NCBI RefSeq assembly: GCF_028595265.1
Contig: NZ_JAQQXP010000003.1
Span: 1-64,000 of the forward strand
Direction: 5' to 3'
Length of the DNA stretch: 64,000 nt
Origin: Alteromonas gilva
GTDB taxonomy: Bacteria > Pseudomonadota > Gammaproteobacteria > Enterobacterales > Alteromonadaceae
This document shows, piece after piece, positions 26,114 through 34,454 of the stretch (its first letter is position 1; every line of letters begins with the position of its first letter). Under the pieces are notes generated by a model. That model saw only the letters and a list, made by a program, of their open reading frames with translations, did no database searches and was not told the DNA's origin. The translations under genes and the position numbers were made by a program.

Positions 26114-27445
26114 ATGTCTGAAATGACACCAAGAGAAATTGTTCATGAGCTCGACCGTCATATTATAGGTCAGCAAAGTGCCAAACGTGCCGTCGCCATT
26201 GCGCTTAGAAATCGCTGGCGCAGAATGCAGTTAAAGCCAGAACTGCGTCAGGAAGTGACGCCTAAAAATATATTGATGATCGGTCCCACCGGCGTCGGTA
26301 AAACCGAAATTGCCCGGCGCCTGGCTAAATTAGCTAACGCGCCATTTATTAAGGTAGAGGCGACCAAATTTACGGAAGTCGGTTACGTTGGTAAGGAAGT
26401 TGAAACCATTATTCGTGATCTGGCTGACATCGCCGTAAAAATGACCAAAGAGCAGGAAATGGAGAAGGTGCGCTACCGGGCTGAAGAAGCCGCCGAAGAG
26501 CGTATACTGGATATACTCATTCCGCCGCCAGAGAATAGCTGGGGGGAAAAAGAGCGGACAGAGGATCGCGGCACCCGGCAGTCGTTTCGTAAGAAATTAC
26601 GCGAAGGCACGCTGGACGATAAGGAAATTGAAATTGATGTCTCGCAACAACAAATTGGCGTAGAGATCATGGCTCCTCCGGGGATGGAGGAAATGACCAA
26701 TCAGCTACAGGGTATGTTCGAGAATCTGTCTTCAGGCTCGCAGAAGAAAAAAAAGAAAATGCGCATTCGCGATGCCATGAAAGTGCTGATCGAAGAAGAA
26801 GCATCACGGTTAGTGAATAAAGAAGATCTCAAAGAAAAAGCCCTTGAGGCGGTAGAGCAAAACGGCATTGTGTTTGTCGATGAAATCGACAAAATCTGCA
26901 AACGTGAAGGCTCAGGATCTGCCGATGTGTCGCGCGAAGGCGTGCAGCGCGATCTGCTGCCGCTGGTAGAAGGTTCAACGGTATCTACTAAACACGGCAT
27001 GATCAAAACCGACCATATTTTGTTTATTGCCTCGGGCGCGTTTCAGATGAGCAAGCCCTCTGATCTTATTCCTGAACTGCAGGGACGTTTACCCATCAGG
27101 GTTGAACTGTCGGCACTTAAAGTAGAAGACTTTAAGCGGATCCTTACTGAGCCAAATGCATCATTGACCGAGCAATATGTTGAGCTAATGAAAACCGAAG
27201 GGGTTACCGTAGAATTTGCTGAAGCAGGCATTCAGCGAATTGCCGAAGCGGCCTGGCAGGTCAACGAGAAAACCGAAAACATTGGTGCCCGTCGCCTGCA
27301 CACAGTATTAGAGCGTTTGATGGAAGATATTTCCTACGATGCCTCGGAAAAGCAGGGTGAGACCTACGTTATCGATGCCGACTACGTCAACCAGCACTTA
27401 GAATCGCTGGTGGATAATGAAGACTTAAGCCGCTTTATTCTGTAG
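26114..27445 (+). CDS. hslU: ATP-dependent protease ATPase subunit HslU
   Basis: A 443-residue AAA+ unfoldase. Walker A is GPTGVGKTE (about 57-65), followed by the pore loop region (KFTEVGYVGKEVE), the inserted I-domain rich in charged residues (about 110-240), Walker B IVFVDEIDKI, and a C-terminal LSRFIL tail that docks into HslV. It is separated from hslV by 97 bases and lacks its own clear heat-shock promoter, so it should be read from the hslV promoter. AAGGG lies 8 bases before its ATG. Confidence 0.97.
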   Translation: MSEMTPREIVHELDRHIIGQQSAKRAVAIALRNRWRRMQLKPELRQEVTPKNILMIGPTGVGKTEIARRLAKLANAPFIKVEATKFTEVGYVGKEVETIIRDLADIAVKMTKEQEMEKVRYRAEEAAEERILDILIPPPENSWGEKERTEDRGTRQSFRKKLREGTLDDKEIEIDVSQQQIGVEIMAPPGMEEMTNQLQGMFENLSSGSQKKKKKMRIRDAMKVLIEEEASRLVNKEDLKEKALEAVEQNGIVFVDEIDKICKREGSGSADVSREGVQRDLLPLVEGSTVSTKHGMIKTDHILFIASGAFQMSKPSDLIPELQGRLPIRVELSALKVEDFKRILTEPNASLTEQYVELMKTEGVTVEFAEAGIQRIAEAAWQVNEKTENIGARRLHTVLERLMEDISYDASEKQGETYVIDADYVNQHLESLVDNEDLSRFIL

Positions 27446-27760
27446 TCAGGGTAATAGACGTAAAACAGTCAAAACAGGTCGTAAGCCAGCACAAAATCAG
27501 CGCGCTTACGGCCTCCGTCACCGTGCTTTTTAGTCAGGGCTAATCATATTCCGCAACGGCACGCCAGTTGAATAAATAACTCGCCTCAAACCAATTTTCC
27601 TTCCTCAAATAGCTAAAAACGCAATTGATTTATTTGATCCTGATATTGTAAACATAGCCTTAGGTAAAACTGTTCCGAAGAAGCTCTTTTAGAGTTTGGT
27701 AGCATTTGCAAATCGCGGTGGTGAATTGAATTCACCTTTTACTTAAACCTGGATTTTTAT
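27446..27760. other. Intergenic region between hslU and the DUF1080 gene
   Basis: A 7-bp inverted repeat CGTAAGC / GCTTACG (27480-27486 with 27504-27510) lies 35 bases past hslU but has no T run, so it is a weak terminator at best. The last ~120 bases are AT-rich and contain GAATTGAATTC palindromic sequence just before the next gene (27723-27733). I see no gene. Confidence 0.5.
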
Positions 27761-28636
27761 ATGAAGTATGTACTTGCGGGGCTGTCAATGTTGCTGGCCA
27801 GCCATGTTAATGCCAAACAAGAATGGCAATATCTGCTCGATGATGAGTTAAGCCATTGGGACACCTACATTAGCTTTAAACACAACGAGGCGTACGATGG
27901 CAGTCCGCCACTTAACAGTGACGGCACCCTGATACAACCCGTGGGGCTCAATACCGGTAACGATGCGCTGCAGGTGTTTACCATGATGCGGGGGCAAAAT
28001 AACGAGCCCGTGTTGCGTGTGAGCGGCGAATACTACGGTGGCGTGTCTACCAGGCAGGAATATGAAAATTATCATTTTACGCTGCAATTTAAGTGGGGCG
28101 ATAAGAAGTGGCAACCGCGCTTAAACAAACTCAAAGACAGCGGTATTTTATATCATGCTATTGGTGAGCACGGTCAGGATTACTATCGCTCATGGATGAT
28201 TTCCCAGGAGTTTCAGATCATGCAGGGCCACATTGGTGATTACTGGAATCAGATGACGACCGCCATAGATGTACGTGCTTTTATGCCTGAATATATCATG
28301 AACCCGGTGGCCGACGAGACGCAGCCCTTTATACCTGTTGGCGAGGGCGAATCAATCAAAGGGTTGGTGCTGCGTAAAGAAAATCACGAGAAGCCGCACG
28401 GACAATGGAACACCCTGGATCTCATTACTTTTGGTGATAAAAGTGTGCATATCGTAAATGGTGAAGTGGTGATGGTACTGCTCAACTCACGCAACGTTGT
28501 GGATGGCAAGCCTGTGCCGCTGACAAAAGGTAAAATCCAATTACAAAGTGAAGCGGCAGAACTGTTTTACAAAGGCATAGCCATAAAGTCTTTAGCGGCG
28601 ATGCCGGCTCAGTACGCCCACTTTTTTGATCAGTAA
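27761..28636 (+). CDS. Secreted DUF1080 (3-keto-disaccharide hydrolase-type) protein
   Basis: 291 residues with a signal peptide (MKYVLAGLSMLLASHVNA). The rest is one DUF1080 concanavalin-like beta-sandwich: GVSTRQEYENYHFTLQFKWG, DSGILYHAIGE, FQIMQGHIGDYW, HGQWNTLDLITFGDKSVHIVNG and KIQLQSEAAELFYKGIAIKSL are its usual blocks. Proteins of this family cleave 3-keto-glycosides or bind sugars. No sugar operon is adjacent, so the substrate is open. A shared hairpin follows 66 bases downstream. Confidence 0.82.
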   Translation: MKYVLAGLSMLLASHVNAKQEWQYLLDDELSHWDTYISFKHNEAYDGSPPLNSDGTLIQPVGLNTGNDALQVFTMMRGQNNEPVLRVSGEYYGGVSTRQEYENYHFTLQFKWGDKKWQPRLNKLKDSGILYHAIGEHGQDYYRSWMISQEFQIMQGHIGDYWNQMTTAIDVRAFMPEYIMNPVADETQPFIPVGEGESIKGLVLRKENHEKPHGQWNTLDLITFGDKSVHIVNGEVVMVLLNSRNVVDGKPVPLTKGKIQLQSEAAELFYKGIAIKSLAAMPAQYAHFFDQ

Positions 28637-28701
28637 GCGGTATAAGACGAGCGCTTGAAGATCCGGTCGGGACGGTCAGTCGGGTACACAAAAACAATAA
28701 G

Positions 28702-28733
28702 CAGGCCGGTAGCAAGTGATTGTTACCGGCCTG
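28702..28733 (-). terminator. Terminator at the end of the exporter operon
   Basis: A 14-bp stem CAGGCCGGTAGCAA / TTGTTACCGGCCTG with a single mismatch and a 4-base loop. On the minus strand it is followed by CTTATTGTTTTTG, on the plus strand by TCTGGTTGTTA. It lies between two converging genes and probably serves both. Confidence 0.7.
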
Positions 28734-28766
28734 TCTGGTTGTTATGCGGCGATACGTTGTTGCGCA

Positions 28767-29009
28767 TTATAACGATGGGATCTGACTGTACAGTGTTCTA
28801 AAGTAACGGGCCATAAGGGCCGCCCGGTTACGAATGGCCAGCTTGCGGTAAATGTTAGCGCAGTGGAACTTTACCGTTCGTTCACTGATAAACAACTGTG
28901 ATGCAATGGTTTTGTTCGGCAGGCCTTCAATGATTTTGTGAGCGACCTGTAATTCACGCTTTGATAACTGCTCTAAATGTTCCGGGTTGAGTAACTCTTG
29001 ATCAAACAT
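28767..29009 (-). CDS. HTH-only LuxR/GerE-type regulator
   Basis: An 80-residue protein that is almost only a LuxR-type DNA-binding domain: LSKRELQVAHKIIEGLPNKTIASQL, then FISERTVKFHCANIYRKL. There is no receiver or ligand domain. It is the last gene of the exporter operon and overlaps the end of the ABC transporter gene by 8 bases. Without an input domain, regulation would depend on its amount. It probably controls its own operon or the peptide cargo genes; targets are not visible. Confidence 0.85.
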   Translation of the reverse strand: MFDQELLNPEHLEQLSKRELQVAHKIIEGLPNKTIASQLFISERTVKFHCANIYRKLAIRNRAALMARYFRTLYSQIPSL

Positions 29010-31176
29010 AGTGATTTCCTTGTTGTGCTGTTGGGGTGGGTAAATCAGGCGTAAAGTTGATGGCCACTTCTGTCAGACAGCCGCCTGCTAAGTGATACCG
29101 TTGATGGGCCATTTGAATGGTTTCACGTCGGTGCGCAATCACTATGCGGGTCATGGACAAACGTGAAAGGTTTTGATTTATGAGATGTTCGCAGCGCGCG
29201 TCCAGGTGGCTACTGGACTCATCGAGCAATAACAGTGCGGGTTGCTGATACAGCGCACGGGCTAAATAAAGACGTTGACGCTGACCACCACTCAGGTTAG
29301 CTGCCCCCTCACTGATCAAGGTGTAATATTGCATGGGCAGTTGGTTTATGGTGTCGTGTAAGCAGGCAAGTTTGCAGCATTCAATCAGTCGCGGCATATC
29401 AATATGCTGACTAAAGCCACTTACATTGTCGATAACAGAGCCTGACAGGCACATATCATCCTGCATCACTGCGCTGATTTGCTGGTTGCTATTGCGGCCG
29501 TTGAGCGGCTGATCATCAATCAGGATCTGTCCCTGAGTTGGCACCATCAGACCCGCCAGGCATTTGGCCAGCGTTGATTTTCCGTTGCCACTGGCGCCGG
29601 TGATAACCACCATGGCGCCGGGTTCAATATGCAGGTTAATATGCTGAAAGAGTGGGGGCTGACCGGGGTATGCAAAGGCCACATTTTTAAGCGATACCCG
29701 GTGCGCTTTGATTCGCAAGTCTGGTGCCGTTGCCTGTTGTGACGGCAGGGACTCGATCGCCACAGGACAATGCACAATATCGGCCAGTCTATCCAGATGC
29801 ACGCGCAGTAACCGCCACTGAATGAGCTGCTCTACCAGGCCGCTGGTTGCACCATTAAAACGGTTTTTATAACTGACAAAGGCGTACAGCATTCCAATCG
29901 TAAATTGTTGTTCCATCACCAGATGTGCCGCCATGTAGATCACAATCAGGTTTTCAAGGCCGAACAGGATCAGGTGCACGATACTAAAGCTCATTTCCCA
30001 GCGACGTAGTTGAATATCGCGGTTGAGAGTGTCGGTCAGCAGGTGCTGCCAGCCGTGCAGCCGAAATGACTCCAGTTTCAGCATACGAATGGATTGAATA
30101 CCCCTGATGGTTTCTATGAAATGGCTGTTCTCTTTGGCCGCCGTGGCTATTTTTTCTTGTTGTAAGCGTTGTATTGGCGCGAGCAGACAGAGACGAAGCA
30201 GCAAGAATATGACAGAGAAAATCACCACTACGCACATTAGCTTAACACTGTAGAGCGCCATGAGTGCCAGCGTGCAAAGCAGAATAAGGCTATCAAGAAT
30301 AAGCCCTACAATTCCCTGGCTTATAAATCGTCTGATTTCCTGCAGGCTGCCAAACCGCGCCACCAGATCGCCGATATGCCGTTGTAGAAAGTAATTAAAA
30401 GGTAGCCGGATTAGGTGCGTGAAAACGTTGACCGAGAGCTGCTGCGCGAGGTGACTCGACATATAAATCCCGGCGGCTTGTCGGCTCAGATTAGTGATTG
30501 CTTCGATCACCACTAATAGCAGGAACCCCAGGAATAACACATTGAGCAATGGTTTGTCGTTATTGATAATCACCGTATCAATCACCAATTGCAGATAATA
30601 CGGGGAGGCCAGCGCAAAGAGTTGTAACAGTAAAGAAAGCGTAAAAATTACTATCAATGAGCGTTTAATGCCCACAATATGCTGCCAAAGTTGGCGTATT
30701 TTCAGTGGCTGGGTAAGGTTTTTAGGTTCAAATTGATTACCGGGCTGCAGTTCGAGGGCAATGCCGGTAAAACACTTATCTGCTTCGAGCCAGCTGAGTT
30801 TACGCTGACCTATTGCCGGGTCATGCAGCTCAATGTTTTTGCTGCCAACTTTGGTCAGCACCACAAAATGTTGCATATTCCAGTGCAAAATACAGGGTAA
30901 CTGTAAGTCTTTTAAATGTTCCAGTTCGACCTTTACGGCACGGCTGTTAAGTTTGAGAGAGTGCGCAAAGTCGATCAGTTGCTTTAGGTTGGCACCTTGC
31001 TGGCTAAATGACTGGCAACTGCGTAGCTGGGCGAGGTCGACGTTTAAACCATGGTAACCCGCTATCATAGCAATGCACGCCAGGCCGCATTCACTGTTTT
31101 CTGCCTGCAAAATTAACGGGGTGCGGCGGCGCCAGCCAAGCTGCAAAGGGGATTTAACGGCACTGATATGACTCAT
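29002..31176 (-). CDS. Peptidase-containing ABC transporter (C39 peptide exporter)
   Basis: A 724-residue transporter. The N-terminal C39 peptidase (1-150) has the catalytic Cys30 in QAENSECGLACIAMIAGYHG, a His in NMQHFVVL and an Asp in LHDPAIGQ; it cleaves leaders after Gly-Gly. Six membrane segments (about 170-440) follow, then an ABC domain with GASGNGKST, LSGGQRQRLYLARAL and LLLLDESSSHLD (the Walker B glutamate is present). It exports bacteriocins or similar peptides across the inner membrane. The ATG at 31176 overlaps the adaptor stop (ATGA). No precursor gene lies next to it; the nearest is at 44551-44775. Confidence 0.93.
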   Translation of the reverse strand: MSHISAVKSPLQLGWRRRTPLILQAENSECGLACIAMIAGYHGLNVDLAQLRSCQSFSQQGANLKQLIDFAHSLKLNSRAVKVELEHLKDLQLPCILHWNMQHFVVLTKVGSKNIELHDPAIGQRKLSWLEADKCFTGIALELQPGNQFEPKNLTQPLKIRQLWQHIVGIKRSLIVIFTLSLLLQLFALASPYYLQLVIDTVIINNDKPLLNVLFLGFLLLVVIEAITNLSRQAAGIYMSSHLAQQLSVNVFTHLIRLPFNYFLQRHIGDLVARFGSLQEIRRFISQGIVGLILDSLILLCTLALMALYSVKLMCVVVIFSVIFLLLRLCLLAPIQRLQQEKIATAAKENSHFIETIRGIQSIRMLKLESFRLHGWQHLLTDTLNRDIQLRRWEMSFSIVHLILFGLENLIVIYMAAHLVMEQQFTIGMLYAFVSYKNRFNGATSGLVEQLIQWRLLRVHLDRLADIVHCPVAIESLPSQQATAPDLRIKAHRVSLKNVAFAYPGQPPLFQHINLHIEPGAMVVITGASGNGKSTLAKCLAGLMVPTQGQILIDDQPLNGRNSNQQISAVMQDDMCLSGSVIDNVSGFSQHIDMPRLIECCKLACLHDTINQLPMQYYTLISEGAANLSGGQRQRLYLARALYQQPALLLLDESSSHLDARCEHLINQNLSRLSMTRIVIAHRRETIQMAHQRYHLAGGCLTEVAINFTPDLPTPTAQQGNHYV

Positions 31177-32432
31177 AGCAGCCCCCCGTTTAACTGATAA
31201 AGCGGCTCGAACAACCATTGCATTAAATTACGTTCACGAATATTAATATCGGCCGCGAAGGTCATGCCGGCCCGTAAGGCAATGGGCTCATTGAGGTGCT
31301 CGATGTTGAACGATGACAGACTGGCAGAAGCAAGGTATACCGGTTGCTTTACCGTTACCGGGGTTTGTGCCACTTCTTGTGGCAGCAGCAGGTGCGGTGA
31401 CACTTTGTCGATAACGGCATCGTACGTGCCAAACTGGGTATAGGGGAAAGCATCATAGCGCAAACTAATAGGCTGGCCGGCTGAGACTTGTCCGGCCGCT
31501 GAGATAGGAATAAGCAGGCGTGCAATCACGTCACCCTGTTCGGGCATCAGGGTCAGCAGTGGCAGATTAGCCTGGGTTGACTGGCCTGACTTGGCATGCA
31601 ACTGACCAACCTTGCCATCATTAGGAGCGGTGACCACGATATCTTGTACGCTATATTGCTGGTGCAGGCTTTGCTGTATCTCGCTGATGCTGTTTTCAAT
31701 GGCTAACTGTTGCAGCTGGTGCGATGTGGTGAGTGTTTGCAGCTCATAACGGGTATCGTCAATAGCCCGAATGATAGCCAGCCACTCTCTGTTCAGTAAT
31801 TTATGCTGATAGCTTTCATCTAACCGTTGGGCGTCGAGATTTTGCAGTTGGTGTTTACTGTAAAAGCCGTCTTTGGTCAGCTTGGTCAATGCCTGCTTTT
31901 GGCTGTCAAGTAGCTGCATTTTTTGGTTGAGCAGCGTTCGCATCGACGCAATATTCTGCCTGTCTTCCAGTAATCGTTGGTGGTTGGTTTGCAATTGTTG
32001 GCGCTTGTTTTCAAATCCGTTTTGACTGAGCGTGTACTGGGTTTGTAAGCGTTCAATACGGCTTTTTAGTTCACCAAGAAGCACCGCATTCACGCTTTGA
32101 TTGTTTTTGAAAGTGGCATCGCGGGTGAGTTTTATAAGCGGCGTGCCTTTGCTTACCCGTTGATTAGCGTTAACCAGAATTTCACTGACAATCGCGCCCG
32201 GCGATGGTGAATACACATGGGTAATGCCGCGCTGTGGCTCGAGCCAGCCTGTTACGGTTTGTGTATCAACATACTGGCTCGACAGCAGCCAGTAGAGTGA
32301 CGCCGCTAACCACATCAGCAAGGCTGCCGTTATTCCCAGCGCAGAGAGCGTGGGCCGCACTAACACGGTGCCTTCAATATTCTGCTGTTGTGATATGAGC
32401 GCCTGAGGGCGAAAAAGACTTTGACTATCCAT
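31173..32432 (-). CDS. HlyD-family membrane fusion (adaptor) protein for the peptide exporter
   Basis: A 419-residue adaptor: a short cytoplasmic tail, one membrane segment (about 34-52, LGITAALLMWLAASLYWLL), a split biotinyl-lipoyl domain (GAIVSEILVNANQRVSKGTPL and VVTAPNDGKVGQLHAKSG), a long coiled-coil hairpin (about 130-250) and a C-terminal beta-barrel (DVIARLLIPISAAGQVSAGQPISLR). It links the ABC exporter to an outer-membrane channel, which is not encoded here. I prefer the ATG at 32432 (MDSQSLF); an upstream in-frame ATG at 32513 lacks support. The stop overlaps the transporter start. Confidence 0.9.
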   Translation of the reverse strand: MDSQSLFRPQALISQQQNIEGTVLVRPTLSALGITAALLMWLAASLYWLLSSQYVDTQTVTGWLEPQRGITHVYSPSPGAIVSEILVNANQRVSKGTPLIKLTRDATFKNNQSVNAVLLGELKSRIERLQTQYTLSQNGFENKRQQLQTNHQRLLEDRQNIASMRTLLNQKMQLLDSQKQALTKLTKDGFYSKHQLQNLDAQRLDESYQHKLLNREWLAIIRAIDDTRYELQTLTTSHQLQQLAIENSISEIQQSLHQQYSVQDIVVTAPNDGKVGQLHAKSGQSTQANLPLLTLMPEQGDVIARLLIPISAAGQVSAGQPISLRYDAFPYTQFGTYDAVIDKVSPHLLLPQEVAQTPVTVKQPVYLASASLSSFNIEHLNEPIALRAGMTFAADINIRERNLMQWLFEPLYQLNGGLL

Positions 32433-32719
32433 AGCAACTGTCGCGTGTATTGGTAATGGATACACCTTACGACAAGGGGGTGATCGCCAGAGTACCTGAC
32501 GGGTCGGGAGCATGGATTAGGGGGACTATGCAGGCAATTGGCCTAATATTCTCAGTGGTGTCTCAATTTTATTGTTGGCAGCGGCAAGTCGGTGTGGCCA
32601 CCTTACAGAGGAGGAAGTACGCCGGACGGTCATTCAACTTTCTTAATCACCGCTGTTAATATACTGTGATGGCACTAAACTAATAATCTAGTGAAGCCCA
32701 CGTTTGCCAAGGAAGTATT

Positions 32720-34264
32720 ATGTTTATACCCAGTATGCTGCTACGCCAGTTATACACCCACGGTAGCCTGACTCAAACCGAAGACGGTTTGCAGTTTATG
32801 CTTAAAAATCGCTTAAAAGATGCCACCCTCAGACAGGTTGAGAGTATTGCTATTAATGGCGAGTCCATAGCACCTGAACATATCACGCTGCAGGTAGGCC
32901 CCGAGCAAATCATGTCGCTGACAGAACTCAATGAGGCCGGTGAAGTCCCCTTCGCGTTAAAAGATGTTATTACTGTTTACCTCAACAAAACACTGTCGGT
33001 AAGTGCCGAGAAACATACCATCGAACTGGTCTTTAAGGCTTCACCGTTTGGCAAGCTTAAATTCAGCGTGGAGGATACCGTCTCAGCGCCACGAGTATCC
33101 GACGGCAGTATTCCAAGGGATCCCCACGATGATTACGCACCGGGCATTATCGCGAAAAGACAAACTTATTTTGAAAAATTCTCCGGGGCTAAAATACATC
33201 ATGTGGGGCAGTACTCTATTGATCCGAACACGTTGCGCGGCAATATTGAACACTTTATCGGCGTGGCGCAGGTACCTGTAGGCGTGGCAGGCCCGGTCAC
33301 CATTGATGGTGAACATGCCAAAGGTGATTTTATCATTCCGCTGGCTACCACCGAAGGCACGCTGGTGGCGTCTTACAACCGCGGTATGAAACTGCTTAAT
33401 ATGAGTGGCGGAATTAAGTCGACTGTGGTCGATGATGCCATGCAGCGCGCGCCGGTATTTGTATTTTCCGATGCCCGCGGCGCCCGTGATTTTGTTGCCT
33501 GGGTAAATGCCAATATTGATGAGATCCGTGCCGAGGCCGAAGCGACCTCGTCTGTTGCCAAGCTGACTTACATTGATAGTGTGTTATCCAACAAGTTTGC
33601 CTTTTTGCGCTTTAACTACCGAACCGGCGATGCGGCGGGGCAAAACATGGTGGGGCGGGCCACCTTTGCCGCCTGTGGCTGGATCCTTGAAAAATATACC
33701 GGTATCGAAAATTTTTATTTGGAATCAAATTTTGCGACCGACAAGAAGGCCTCGCAAATTAATACCCTACGCACCCGTGGTAAAAGAGTAACGGCTTAGG
33801 CAACCATTAAGCGAGAGCATTTATTATCGGTGATGCGGGTGGATCCTAAGCAAATTGACTATCACGGCCGGGTGGCGGGCATTGGCTCATTTTTATCCGG
33901 GGTGAATAATAACGGGCTGCATTCGCCTAATGGCATCACCGCCATGTTTATTGCCACCGGCCAGGACGTTGCCAATGTGTCTGAATCGTCGGCGGGGATC
34001 ATGTACTCCGAGCTTACTGACGAGGGCGATCTGTACATATCCTTAACCATTCCATCACTGATTGTTGCCACCTACGGCGGCGGCACCGGGATTGGCACAC
34101 AGCGCGAGTGTTTGGAGTTGCTGGGTTGTTATGGCCGCGATCGGGTGTATAAATTTGCCGAAATTGTGGCGGCGGTGGCGCTGGCCGGCGAGATTTCACT
34201 GGCGTCGGCAATTTCCAGCTCTGACTGGGTATCATCCCACGAGCAATACGGGCGCAATCGCTAA
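32720..34264 (+). pseudogene. Hydroxymethylglutaryl-CoA reductase, interrupted by an in-frame TAG
   Basis: A full-length class I HMG-CoA reductase (514 codons) in one reading frame, broken only by TAG at 33797-33799 (codon 360), in RVTA*ATIKREHLL, where related enzymes usually have Glu (GAG to TAG is one base change). The catalytic residues are otherwise complete: Glu in LATTEGTLVAS, Lys in ATDKKASQ, Asp in TGQDVAN and His in SSHEQYGRNR. The last two lie after the stop, so the truncated 359-residue product should be inactive. The ribosome binding site AAGGAAG is intact. HMG-CoA reductase makes mevalonate; no other mevalonate gene is in the window. It could be a nonsense pseudogene, a read-through gene or a base-call error. 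Confidence 0.85.
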
Positions 34265-34383
34265 CGACCTAAGCAAGTGGTCGGCTGGGGTTATATTTAA
34301 GCGCCTTCCAACTGCAACAAGGTGGCGGTAAATACGCTTTTACCCGAGAGTAATTAAGCCGCGATTCATTGAGATAAATGTAA

Positions 34384-34409
34384 AAAGCCGGAACAGGTGT
34401 TCCGGCTTT
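34384..34409. terminator. Bidirectional terminator between HMG-CoA reductase and the amidohydrolase
   Basis: A 12-bp perfect stem AAAGCCGGAACA / TGTTCCGGCTTT with a 2-base loop, flanked by an A tract on the left, which gives a T tract on the minus strand. It best fits termination of the minus-strand amidohydrolase gene and also ends the plus-strand gene. Confidence 0.85.
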
Positions 34410-34454
34410 GTCATCTTAGTTATGGCCATTTTAAAATGGCCAGTAGCTCATGGC

